Source of the DNA: Delta-02 sp964513565
GTDB taxonomy: Bacteria > Desulfobacterota > Syntrophorhabdia > Syntrophorhabdales > Syntrophorhabdaceae
DNA length: 64,000 nt
Direction of reading: 5' to 3'
Assembly: GCA_964513565.1 (NCBI GenBank)
Contig: CAZENE010000013.1
Coordinates: forward strand, 14,933 to 78,932
Part shown: piece after piece, positions 52,222-60,652 of the stretch
How the letters are laid out: every line of letters starts with the position of its first letter
Numbering within the stretch: the stretch's first letter is position 1
Program-made: the position numbers and the translations under genes
The notes under the pieces: generated by a model
Databases searched by the model: none
What the model was told of the DNA's origin: nothing
Seen by the model: only the letters and a program-made list of their open reading frames with translations

Positions 52222-52692
52222 TTACGGAAGGGTGACCGTCGAGCCGGATGCAGCCCTTATCGTGGTATTGTTCCATTTAATTAGTTGCTCATCGGAATTA
52301 TAGGTAATGATGTTTATGCCGGGTTTGAGCGAGGCATTGATCTGTAATGAGTTCCCATCCTCCTCTGTCTGGAGAAGGATCAAATGTGTCCCGGACTTGA
52401 GCTCAAGGGAGTCAAGGGTACCGGTATATTGATCTTCAACGGGGATATCCCTGTGTCCGGGGGGCAGTGTGACCGTGTAGATATCGTCGATAAACAGTTG
52501 CCCGTCTCCCTTAATAAGTGTTTTTATCAGTTTTCCGGCCCGGATGCCGTCAAGAAGCAGCACTGCATCCGAGAATAATTCCCCATCGACTTCCACCAAG
52601 AGCCGGGCCGGCTCCGGTTTTTTGCATCCCGTTATAAACAGGATGGTTACTAGGCACAACATACCAAAAACAACCGCGCGCATTTGCAACAT
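52222..52692 (-). CDS. Lipoprotein of unknown function (PEGA-like)
   Basis: A 156-residue protein with a signal segment (about 5-19) and lipobox ITGC near residue 23. The mature part is a small beta-rich domain (LLVEVDGELFSDAVLLLDG, YTVTLPPGHRDIPVEDQYTGTLDSLELKSG) that resembles PEGA-type surface domains. It was not matched to a named family. Two ATGs (52692, 52683) are possible starts. Confidence 0.65.
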   Translation of the reverse strand: MLQMRAVVFGMLCLVTILFITGCKKPEPARLLVEVDGELFSDAVLLLDGIRAGKLIKTLIKGDGQLFIDDIYTVTLPPGHRDIPVEDQYTGTLDSLELKSGTHLILLQTEEDGNSLQINASLKPGINIITYNSDEQLIKWNNTTIRAASGSTVTLP

Positions 52693-52785
52693 ATAAAATT
52701 ACCGGCTTTTTATTTAATGAAGGCCAAAGAATACATTTTGCCTAGTATAATCAAAAGATAAGGGATGGTAAAACAAAAAGTCTCG

Positions 52786-53205
52786 CTATTGCCCTATTAT
52801 TTGGAAAATAACGAGCCTTTTTCGGGGACGGTTGTCGAATTCGGCCAGTACGACCTGCTGCCAGGTCCCGAGAAGAAGCCTGCCTGATTCAAAAGGAACC
52901 GTCAGGGATTGCCCTGTAAGAGTGGCGCGAAGATGGCTGAACCCATTAGCGTCGCCCCATGTCTCGTCGTGATGGTAGCCCCGGTCGGATGGAATGAGTC
53001 CCTGGTAAAATTCCCTTATATCTGCAATAAGGCCCGGCTCATACTCAAATGTGGTGATCCCCGCGGTTGACCCTTGCACGAATACCGTCATGCTCCCGAT
53101 CATAAGCGACGATCTTTCCAGGGTGAGCACGAGGTCTTTTGTTATGTCTATAAGGTCTCCCGCTCCTTTCGTAGGATACTGATGATGCGCGTTAATAATT
53201 TCCAT
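52786..53205 (-). CDS. yjbQ: YjbQ / UPF0047 family protein
   Basis: A 139-residue protein of the YjbQ family. Marks are the SLMIGSMTVFVQGSTAGITTFEYEPG segment, HDETWGDANGFSHLRATLTG with its conserved His residues, and GTWQQVVLAEFDN. E. coli YjbQ shows low thiamine-phosphate-synthase side activity; the true role is unclear. AGAGGT precedes the ATG. Confidence 0.92.
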   Translation of the reverse strand: MEIINAHHQYPTKGAGDLIDITKDLVLTLERSSLMIGSMTVFVQGSTAGITTFEYEPGLIADIREFYQGLIPSDRGYHHDETWGDANGFSHLRATLTGQSLTVPFESGRLLLGTWQQVVLAEFDNRPRKRLVIFQIIGQ

Positions 53206-53640
53206 GTATAACCTCTGTATTCTCAGGATTTAAGGTCCTTGACTGCGATTTTCATTGAAAACCTTTTAGCCTTGAACGGGGAACTGTGATAATAAACCGA
53301 ATTATTATCAATAGTTAAGATAATATAAGTGTTTTTTGGACCCCTCAATAAAAGTACCGGTTTTATACCTATATTCAGCACCTACATCTCCTATATTATA
53401 TAGGGAAATACGGGCTGATACAACATTGTCAAACAAGCGTATCGTCGGTAGCATCTGACGGGCAGTCACACCGAAAGGAGGTTTTATGTACTTGGTAATG
53501 CTCGCAGTCAAACGAAAAATATGGGTCGCCCGACCAATCGCCCGTCAGCTGTAATTGAAAAACAAGTTCCTCTTCATTGGGCGAGAGGATAAGACGGCTG
53601 TCACAGGAAAAGTTCAAAATCGGATTGAGGTTCATCATGA
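53206..53640. other. Intergenic region without a supportable gene
   Basis: 435 bases. AAAGGAGG at about 53475 precedes an ATG (53480) that opens only 22 codons. Near 53559-53640 the plus strand may hold a frameshifted start of the kinase remnant that follows (LRFIM joined to KDTGIGM by dropping one A in the run at 53640-53643). Nothing else is recognised. Confidence 0.35.
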
Positions 53641-54200
53641 AAAGACACGGGCATCGGCATGACAGGGGAACAGCTCGCGGTCATATTCGATACGTTTACC
53701 CAAGCTGACGACTCGATCACCCTCAGGTACGGGGGGACCGGTCTCGGGCTTCTCATATCAAGCCAGATCCTGGACTCGTTGGCTCCGAGCGGGCCCAGCA
53801 AAGGGAGCGAGTTCACATTCGACATACTCTTCGATTATTCCCGGGTAAGACGGGGCAATCCTTGACTTTGCCGCCGGCGCGCCGCCGTCCGGCGCGGTGA
53901 AGAATCTTGCCGGCGTTCGCGTCCTTCTTTGCCGAGGACAACGAGATAAACGCCGAGGTCGGAGATACTGAAAGAGTCCGGCGTATCCGTCGATGTCGCA
54001 CAGAACGGTTGCAAGGCGGTGGACGTGGCCGTGAAGAATCCGTACGACATCGTCCTCAAGGACATCGAGATGTCTGGCACGGGTGGATACCAGCGGCGCG
54101 CCTTCTTGGGGCGGAACAATGTCACTGTGCCCGTCATCGCGATGACGGCCCCATGCGATGAAAGGCGTCCGCAAGGGTCTGCCTTGATGCCGGCATGATG
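53641..54200 (+). pseudogene. Hybrid histidine kinase-receiver remnant
   Basis: 53641-53865 encodes a HATPase end: KDTGIGM (N/G1 box), VIFDTFTQADDS, the G2 box YGGTGLGLLIS and GSEFTFDI. After a frameshift a receiver domain follows: AEDNEINAE (about 53930), then after another shift EILKESGVSVDVAQNG and NPYDIVLKDIEM. No start, no dimerisation domain and at least three frameshifts: a dead gene, BarA-like in order. Confidence 0.78.
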
Positions 54201-54321
54201 ATTATATCAGCAGGCCGAACATTTGAAATAAGGATCTTTCGGGTGGGAGGGCTCCTGATGCACCTGGGGTAGATCTCCGGACGTATTCCCAAGGGCGTTC
54301 AAGTGATCACGACCGGGCATT

Positions 54322-56355
54322 TTAATCAAGTGCCTTGCGGACGGCGTCCGCCATTTCGCGCCTGTCGATAGGCTTCATCAAGAAGAGCTTGATGCCGGCC
54401 TTTTGAGCCGCTTCCTCCGAGACCTTATCGCTATGGCCTGTGCACAGGATGATCCGTGTGTCCGGTTTGATCCTAAGCAGCTCCGCGGCAAGATCTATGC
54501 CCGTCAGGTTGGGCATTGTCTGGTCCGTTATGATGAGGTCGAAGTTGTCCGGTGCCTCCCGAAAAAGACGGAGAGCCTCGATACTACTCGTTGTTGTCGC
54601 GACATGGTATCCCAACTTGGTAAGCCTCTGTTTGTTCAATTCGACCAGCATATCTTCATCGTCAATGAAGAGTATGCGTTCGCGCCCCCCTGTGGGCAAT
54701 CCTACTTTTTCATCATCCGCCGCGGCACTTTCCTCGATCCAGGGCAGATAGACCACAAAAGCGGAACCCTTACCCGGAGTGCTCTCGACTGCTATGTAGC
54801 CATTATGCTCCTTGATGATCCCGTATGTTACGGAAAGTCCGAGGCCGGTGCCTTCGCCTTCCTTTTTTGTCGTGAAGAAAGGGTCGAAGATCTGTTCCTG
54901 GATATCGAGTTCCATGCCACAGCCGGTATCTCTTACCTTCAGAACAACGTAATCGCCGGGTGTCATTTCAGGCATCGGCAGGGAATTGTCAGTATATGTT
55001 GAGCGCGCGATCTCGATATCAAGTATACCACCTTTCTCCCGCATGGCATGCGCGGCATTCGTGCACAGGTTCATAACGACCTGGTGCATCTGAGCGGTAT
55101 CGGCAAGTATCCTATCATCTTCGTCGGAATTCCGGTAAATCAGTTCTATGGTCGAGGGCAAGGTGGGCCTCAGGAGCTTCATTGTTTCGTCGACTATGGA
55201 ACTCAGGAGCAGTGGTTTTTTGTTGTGTTCTGCCTGCCGGCTGAATGTGAGGATCTGCCTGACGAGGTCACGCCCCCGGTACGCCCCCTTGAGAACCAGC
55301 GTGATCCTTCTGTGCTCCTGGCTTCCCGGCGGGGTATCCTCGAGGACCATTTCGGCGAAACCTATGATCCCTGCCAGTATATTATTAAAATCATGGACTA
55401 TGCCTCCGGCGAGCGTTCCCAGTGCTTCTAATTTTTGCATCCTGCGCAGCTGCCCCTCGGCATGCTGACGGTCCTCGGTTTCTTTCTTCAACTGGTCATA
55501 CGCCTGTTTCAACTCGCTTGTTCTCTCCTGAACGCGCACTTCGAGTTCATTTCGGTTGTTGAGCAGGGCCTCCTCCGCCAGTTTCCTTTCAGATATTTCT
55601 TGTTCAAGCCCGATATGGGTCCTGTTCAACTTTTCTGTCATGAGGTCAAATGAATGTGCGAATTCTGCAATTTCGTCATCTCCCGGAAGGCCTATACGAT
55701 GGTCAAGATTACCTTCGCCCACGATCAGCGACCCCTGCCTGAGCTTGTTTATCCGGTTGATGATGAATCTGCTGATGGTTAGCGAGTTGATCACGATCAT
55801 GGTTACGACCATCATTATGACAATAGCGAGGCTAATCCATGTCCTTTTCAGTTCCCCGACAAACCTCTGTTCAGCGGAATTTCTCAGTGCCTGAACGTTG
55901 AGGACCATGTTGTACGAACGAATGTTAAGCTGGGTGAGCAGTTTGTTCTCGGCGGCCATGAAAAGTTTCCTGGGCATTCCGTTGGACACGGATCTTTCAC
56001 GGTTGCCGACGATATCAGAAAAGATCTTATTTATCGACTCATCGTCCCGGAGCATGGTTCCCGTTATTTTCTGCTCGTTGTTATCAGTGAAGGTCCGGGT
56101 GGCGGCTTTTATGAGATCGGTCGTCTTTTGATGTTCGATAATGAGCTGTTTCCGGACCTGCTCGCTATCGCTTCTTAAATAATCGCCGAGCAATGTATTT
56201 TGCTGGTACAGGCTTGTCATTATTCTGTCCGCCAATACGAGGTCATGAAAAGCGGTGTTCATGCGATAAGCCCCAATGAATAATATCAGGGCTATTATAA
56301 CGACTGATAACAATGACACAAAGGCGTTTATCTGCAGCTTTTTCCTGATCTGCAT
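54322..56355 (-). CDS. Membrane hybrid histidine kinase with C-terminal receiver
   Basis: A 677-residue sensor. Two membrane helices (about 9-29 and 174-194) flank a helical periplasmic sensor; a HAMP domain (about 195-250) and a coiled coil follow. The HisKA His is in GGIVHDFNN near residue 323; HATPase N box NLCTNAAHAM near 430, G1 DTGCGM near 482, G2 GTGLGLS near 508; the receiver (about 555-677) has the phospho-Asp in IITDQTM near 608. The HDFNN box places it with the FNN-type kinases, and it is a paralogue of the kinase at 57.6 kb. No dedicated regulator adjacent. Confidence 0.92.
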   Translation of the reverse strand: MQIRKKLQINAFVSLLSVVIIALILFIGAYRMNTAFHDLVLADRIMTSLYQQNTLLGDYLRSDSEQVRKQLIIEHQKTTDLIKAATRTFTDNNEQKITGTMLRDDESINKIFSDIVGNRERSVSNGMPRKLFMAAENKLLTQLNIRSYNMVLNVQALRNSAEQRFVGELKRTWISLAIVIMMVVTMIVINSLTISRFIINRINKLRQGSLIVGEGNLDHRIGLPGDDEIAEFAHSFDLMTEKLNRTHIGLEQEISERKLAEEALLNNRNELEVRVQERTSELKQAYDQLKKETEDRQHAEGQLRRMQKLEALGTLAGGIVHDFNNILAGIIGFAEMVLEDTPPGSQEHRRITLVLKGAYRGRDLVRQILTFSRQAEHNKKPLLLSSIVDETMKLLRPTLPSTIELIYRNSDEDDRILADTAQMHQVVMNLCTNAAHAMREKGGILDIEIARSTYTDNSLPMPEMTPGDYVVLKVRDTGCGMELDIQEQIFDPFFTTKKEGEGTGLGLSVTYGIIKEHNGYIAVESTPGKGSAFVVYLPWIEESAAADDEKVGLPTGGRERILFIDDEDMLVELNKQRLTKLGYHVATTTSSIEALRLFREAPDNFDLIITDQTMPNLTGIDLAAELLRIKPDTRIILCTGHSDKVSEEAAQKAGIKLFLMKPIDRREMADAVRKALD

Positions 56356-56590
56356 CGGACCCTGTTGACCTCCGGAGCTTGTTGCAGGTCGTCGATTTCC
56401 CGCAAAGACAAGGAGATTTATCTTTGCCTTTGTCCTCTAAATATAGGACGGGGAAAAAATGTGTCAAGCGCGGCAGATCCCGGGCAATGAAGGGGCAACT
56501 GATAAGAATCATTGACGGATTTCAGCCAGTGGGTTATCTTATATTGTTGTGCATTTTCGGGAAATTTCGTTTATGCCTTTACAGAGTAAA
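56356..56590. other. Intergenic region upstream of the kai operon
   Basis: No gene seen. It separates the hybrid kinase from the kai-operon promoter at 56591-56620 and must contain the promoter of the kinase gene on the minus strand. Confidence 0.3.
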
Positions 56591-56620
56591 TTGATGGACA
56601 TAAATTACACTTAATATAAT
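56591..56620 (+). promoter_or_regulatory. Promoter of the kaiB-kinase operon
   Basis: TTGATG (56591-56596), an 18-base spacer and a perfect TATAAT (56615-56620). It lies 48 bases upstream of the kaiC remnant ATG. Confidence 0.65.
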
Positions 56621-56668
56621 TCCTCGTATTATTAATCGTTATAGAAAGATAAAGAGGAGGATATTTAT

Positions 56669-56906
56669 ATGCCGGGGAAGCGAAATTCCCTACGATCCGT
56701 CGAATTGAAAAAATGCCCGACCGGGATCAAGGGCCTTGATGAACTCACGCAAAGACTAAGCGGCAGTTAGGTCATTGCCATGTATGCTGAATTTGATGCG
56801 GAAGAGGAAAACGCATATAGTGGATCTCGAAGGCAGGGAAATGGCAATAGCGGGCAGCATTGAAGAGGTCAGGAAAACTCGTGGAACGGATAAAAGGAGA
56901 AACTGA
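56669..56906 (+). pseudogene. kaiC: kaiC remnant
   Basis: ATG 56669, after AAAGAGGAGG, encodes 33 residues that include KKCPTGIKGLDELT, the start of a KaiC domain just before the Walker A loop, then stops at TAG 56768. In another frame 56796-56906 encodes a 36-residue piece (HIVDLEGREMAIAGSIEEVRK) that may be the KaiC C-terminus. All ATPase motifs are gone, so nearly the whole gene was deleted while its promoter and ribosome site stayed. Confidence 0.7.
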
Positions 56907-56908
56907 CA

Positions 56909-57235
56909 ATGGCAACCGCCCGAAAAAAAGACCAAAGAGATCCTGCGGTCTGGGAGCTGAGATTATACGTAGCCGGACAAACTCCGAAGTCAATCGCGGC
57001 ATTCGCCAATCTTAAAAGAATATGCGAAGAGTACGTTTCGGGAAAGTACAGGATCGAGGTAATAGATCTTCTCGAAAACCCGAGATTGGCAAAAGGGGAC
57101 CAGATTCTTGCCATACCGACGCTGGTACGGAAATTACCTGAGCCGGTCCGTAAGATAATCGGAGACCTTTCGGATACCGAAAGAGTTCTCATCGGCCTCG
57201 ACCTCCGGCCTCTTACGTCGGGGAGGGATGAATGA
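56909..57235 (+). CDS. kaiB: KaiB-family protein 1
   Basis: A 108-residue thioredoxin-like KaiB protein: LRLYVAGQTPKS, NLKRICEEY, YRIEVIDLLENP, and PTLVRKLPEPVRKIIGDLSD. KaiB works by binding KaiC in the cyanobacterial clock; outside cyanobacteria such pairs accompany signalling kinases. No intact KaiC is in the window. The gene starts two bases after the kaiC scrap and overlaps the next kaiB by four bases. Confidence 0.93.
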   Translation: MATARKKDQRDPAVWELRLYVAGQTPKSIAAFANLKRICEEYVSGKYRIEVIDLLENPRLAKGDQILAIPTLVRKLPEPVRKIIGDLSDTERVLIGLDLRPLTSGRDE

Positions 57236-57612
57236 CGGAAGATATAGTTGACAGCACGAAGGTATTTGAAAATGCCGTCAGCAAAGTCAATGAAAACCAG
57301 AAATATATACTGCGGTTGTATGTAACAGGTATCACTCCGAAATCGCAGCAGGCTATAGCAAATGTGAAGCGTATCTGCGAGGAACATCTCAAGGGAAGAT
57401 ACGAGCTGGAGATAATTGATATTTATCAGCAGCCTGCACTTGCCCGGGGGGAACAGATCGTAGCTACCCCGACGCTCATCAAGAAGATCCCGGTTCCCTT
57501 AAGAAGATTTATTGGAGATATGGCTGACACGGAAAAAATACTATTTGGCCTCGACCTGGTTCCGAGAGAAGAAAGAAAACAGCAGGCCGATTCAAATAAA
57601 AACAGGAAATAG
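57232..57612 (+). CDS. kaiB: KaiB-family protein 2
   Basis: A 126-residue paralogue of the preceding protein with the same KaiB core (LRLYVTGITPKSQQAIANVKRI begins near residue 27) and N- and C-terminal extensions (lysine-rich tail). It overlaps kaiB1 by ATGA, and its stop is immediately followed by the ATG of the kinase gene, so the three are translationally coupled. Confidence 0.93.
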   Translation: MTEDIVDSTKVFENAVSKVNENQKYILRLYVTGITPKSQQAIANVKRICEEHLKGRYELEIIDIYQQPALARGEQIVATPTLIKKIPVPLRRFIGDMADTEKILFGLDLVPREERKQQADSNKNRK

Positions 57613-59391
57613 ATGAAACATAAAGATCCCCACCACGATAATCTTGCATCTCGAAACCAGGAATTACGGATCCGCCTTCAGGAAGCCGAGGAAATGCTGC
57701 AGGCCATTCGCAGCGACCAGGTAGATGCCCTTGTCATTGATGGACCCAGGGGGCTGCAGGTGTATACGCTGGAAGGTGCGGACCGGAATTACAAGGTGTT
57801 TGTGGAAACAATGAGTGAGGGCGCCCTGACGATCACACCCGACGGGACGATCCTTTATTGCAACCAGCAGTTTGCCGTATTATCGGGCCGGTCTTTGAAC
57901 AAGGTCATCGGCAAAAACCTGTATGACATGGTTGACACGGCGAGCAGTCAGGAACTCGAGTCGATGATCAGGTCATGTCCGCCCGAGGGGTGCAGGGGTG
58001 ATTATTTGCTGAACACTGCGAAAGGCGCATCAATTTCGATTCAGGTATCGGCAAGACCTCTTGACATAGAAGCGTTTAGCATTGTCGTGACCGATATGAG
58101 TGTCCAGAACGGGATGCAAAAGATGCTCGAAGAGGAAATAACGCGTCGTGTCATAGCGGAGGATGAGCTTCGTGCATCGCATGCGGACCTCGAAGATGCC
58201 TACCAGAAACTAATAAAAGAAACGAAGGATAAGGAGGTGCTCGAGGAGAGGCTGAGCCATGCGCAGAAAATGGAATCTCTCGGGACGCTTACGGGGGGAA
58301 TATCGCACGATTTCAACAATATCCTCGCCGCGGTCTTGGGTTTTGCGGAAATGAGCCTCGATGATGCTCCGAGATCGTCACAGCAGGAGAGGAATTTGAG
58401 GCACATCATAACATCGTGTTTTCGCGGCAGGGACCTCATACAGCAAATGCTTGCATTCGGCAGAAAAACAGACACGGTACGAAAGCCATTATCCCTGTCG
58501 CCGCTTATCTCCGAAACCATAAAGCTGCTCCGGGCATCGCTGCCAACCAGTATTGAACTGATTTTTACCAAAAAGGCGAAATTTGATACGGTCAATGCCA
58601 ACCCGGCCGAGATACAGCAGATCGTCATGAACCTCTGTACGAACTCGGCCCAGGCAATTCAGGACATGCAGGGAAAGATCGAGGTGATGCTTTCCAACTC
58701 CGAAATCAGATCGCCGTCGGCGGAACACCCGGAATTGACTCCGGGCACTTATTTCAATATCACCATCAGGGATACAGGGAAGGGTATGGAACCTTCCGTT
58801 ATGCGCAGGATATTTGAGCCATTTTACACCACCAAAGAAATAGGCAAGGGCACGGGCATGGGACTTGCGGTGGTATACGGCATCGTCACGGGACTTTCTG
58901 GCAATATCAGCGTTAACAGCACCCCGGGAAAGGGAACGGTTCTTCACGTCCTGCTGCCGGTCGTCGAGACAAAGCAGAAGGACGAAAGCCAGGAGACGGA
59001 TGTGCCTCGAGGGCAGGGTGAAAGGATACTTTTTATCGATGACGACGAGCTCCTTGCCGAATTGGCTAAAGGAATGCTCGAACGTCTCGGATACAGCGTA
59101 ATATCAAAGACCGACAGTAAGGAAGCATACGAATTATTCTCAAGGGACCCGTCACAATTTGACCTTGTATTTACGGACCAGACGATGCCGAAAATAACGG
59201 GGCTGAAACTAGCTCAGGAACTCCTCAAATTGCGTCCCGACATACCGATACTCCTCTATACCGGGCACAGTGACGTGGTTTCATTCGAGGCCATAGAGAG
59301 GATCGGCATAAAAGGGTCTCTTATGAAGCCGCTTACGAAGCAGGAAGCCGCAAAGGCTGTCCGCAGGGTACTTGACGAAGCCGGAAAATAA
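57613..59391 (+). CDS. PAS hybrid histidine kinase of the kai operon
   Basis: A 592-residue soluble sensor kinase: N-terminal coiled coil (about 8-40), a PAS domain (about 58-180: FVETMSEGALTITPDGTILYCN), coiled linker, HisKA with the His in GGISHDFNN near residue 230, HATPase (NLCTNSAQAI, DTGKGM, GTGMGLAV) and a C-terminal receiver with phospho-Asp in VFTDQTM near 520. No membrane helix. Operon position suggests its output was tied to KaiB/KaiC state; with kaiC lost, it may respond to the KaiB proteins alone or to a KaiC encoded elsewhere. Confidence 0.92.
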   Translation: MKHKDPHHDNLASRNQELRIRLQEAEEMLQAIRSDQVDALVIDGPRGLQVYTLEGADRNYKVFVETMSEGALTITPDGTILYCNQQFAVLSGRSLNKVIGKNLYDMVDTASSQELESMIRSCPPEGCRGDYLLNTAKGASISIQVSARPLDIEAFSIVVTDMSVQNGMQKMLEEEITRRVIAEDELRASHADLEDAYQKLIKETKDKEVLEERLSHAQKMESLGTLTGGISHDFNNILAAVLGFAEMSLDDAPRSSQQERNLRHIITSCFRGRDLIQQMLAFGRKTDTVRKPLSLSPLISETIKLLRASLPTSIELIFTKKAKFDTVNANPAEIQQIVMNLCTNSAQAIQDMQGKIEVMLSNSEIRSPSAEHPELTPGTYFNITIRDTGKGMEPSVMRRIFEPFYTTKEIGKGTGMGLAVVYGIVTGLSGNISVNSTPGKGTVLHVLLPVVETKQKDESQETDVPRGQGERILFIDDDELLAELAKGMLERLGYSVISKTDSKEAYELFSRDPSQFDLVFTDQTMPKITGLKLAQELLKLRPDIPILLYTGHSDVVSFEAIERIGIKGSLMKPLTKQEAAKAVRRVLDEAGK

Positions 59392-59434
59392 CGCGTGAGC
59401 ATTTTGTAATTCAATCGGCGGGACAATAGCCCTC

Positions 59435-60286
59435 TCATGCCGGTGCGGAGATCGAAAAATGCCGTAAGTGCTCTATCGCTCTTTGGGCTGCTTCATAGGG
59501 TTTTTGCGGATAAGTGTACAACTCGACGGTTATGAAGCCCCTGTAGCCCGATGAAGACAGAAGTCCGAATATCAGCTGAAAATCGAGGTCCCCCAAGCCG
59601 GGGATAAGATGGTAATGCTTCCTTCCCCGGATATCCTCGAGATGAATGTGGAAAATGGACCGCCCGAGAAGCCCGATAACCTCGGCAAGATCTTCACCGG
59701 CCACCCGTGAATGGCCGACATCCAGATTGGCGCCGAAAAGGGGGTGATCGACGGCATCTATAAGCATCGCGAGTTCCCGGGCAGATTCTATGAGCAATCC
59801 CGGTTCGTACTCCATGGCGATCCGGATATTCATATCTTCCGCATAGGAAGATATCATCCGGATGGACCGGGCAAGCAACTCGAAGGATTCGTCCGGGTGA
59901 ATGCCCGGGACGGGACGTCCCGAAGTTATGCTGATCGAAGGTGATCCAAGCGCATATGCCATATCTATACATCTCTTTGAGTATTCGATTCGTAATTTCC
60001 TGACGGCGTTCATGGGATTCGACAGTGACGGTTCAAAAATCGTCTCCGGCATTTGATTTTCATAGAATCCCATTACGGTGTTCGTGTTGAGATTCGATAC
60101 TGTTAAGCCCTCGTCAAGGATCCTTCGCTTGATATCAACCAGCGCTTTATCGCTTATATTGGTGGCAAAAAGATGGGGTTTGTCCGCAAGGATTTCTATC
60201 CCCGCATACCCGCAGGCGGCTATAAATGTTATGGCGTTGATGAGGCTGTGGCGGATAAAAGCATTTGTGCTAAACCCAAGTTTCAT
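59435..60286 (-). CDS. Sugar-phosphate isomerase/epimerase family TIM-barrel protein
   Basis: A 283-residue AP-endonuclease-2-type TIM barrel. KLGFSTNAF at the start, GYAGIEILAD near residue 25, AMEYEPGLL near 155 (metal Glu), NLDVGHSRVAG near 182 (Asp/His), FHIHLEDIRGRKH near 210 and VELYTYP near 258 give the expected metal-binding series. Substrate unknown. Start 60286 follows GGGTGA; the longer frame adds 41 unlikely residues. Confidence 0.87.
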   Translation of the reverse strand: MKLGFSTNAFIRHSLINAITFIAACGYAGIEILADKPHLFATNISDKALVDIKRRILDEGLTVSNLNTNTVMGFYENQMPETIFEPSLSNPMNAVRKLRIEYSKRCIDMAYALGSPSISITSGRPVPGIHPDESFELLARSIRMISSYAEDMNIRIAMEYEPGLLIESARELAMLIDAVDHPLFGANLDVGHSRVAGEDLAEVIGLLGRSIFHIHLEDIRGRKHYHLIPGLGDLDFQLIFGLLSSSGYRGFITVELYTYPQKPYEAAQRAIEHLRHFSISAPA

Positions 60287-60486
60287 GAGGTCACCCGAAG
60301 TATAGAATATCCTTTGGACATCCCCCTGTCTGTCGCGCCGCGGATCATTGTTATGTAGCGGCATGCAAAATCGAATGTAATGTATTATCATTACATAGCG
60401 GCGTGGCAAGTTTTTGAAGAAAATGTACGGGCTGACGGTTTTACCAGGCTGACTTTATACTTTGGAGATCATGAAGGAGTTATTAT

Positions 60487-60562
60487 CGGGATGACTGGAT
60501 TTGAACCAGCGGCCTCTTGCTCCCGAAGCAAGCGCTCTACACCATGCTGAGCTACATCCCGT
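60487..60562 (-). tRNA. tRNA-Pro (anticodon CGG)
   Basis: The minus strand folds as a full cloverleaf: acceptor CGGGATG/CATCCCG with discriminator A, D stem GCTC/GAGC, anticodon stem CTTGC/GCAAG with loop TTCGGGA, and T arm GCTGG-TTCAAAT-CCAGT. The C1-G72 pair is typical of tRNA-Pro. The 3' CCA is not encoded. Confidence 0.95.
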
Positions 60563-60652
60563 AGGCATTAAAATAGCAGACTTGAACGAAAATTTCCATT
60601 GATTTTTCAATGTTGCCATGATGTAATGCTGACTTTAAAAAGAGGGCAGAAA

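Noticed and set aside
53480..53548. 22-codon ORF behind AAAGGAGG
   Set aside because: Ribosome site is good but the peptide is too short and unlike anything recognisable; could be chance.
53308..53638. Two short minus-strand ORFs (67 and 69 codons)
   Set aside because: No ribosome site, no family pattern, and they adjoin the kinase remnant on the other strand.
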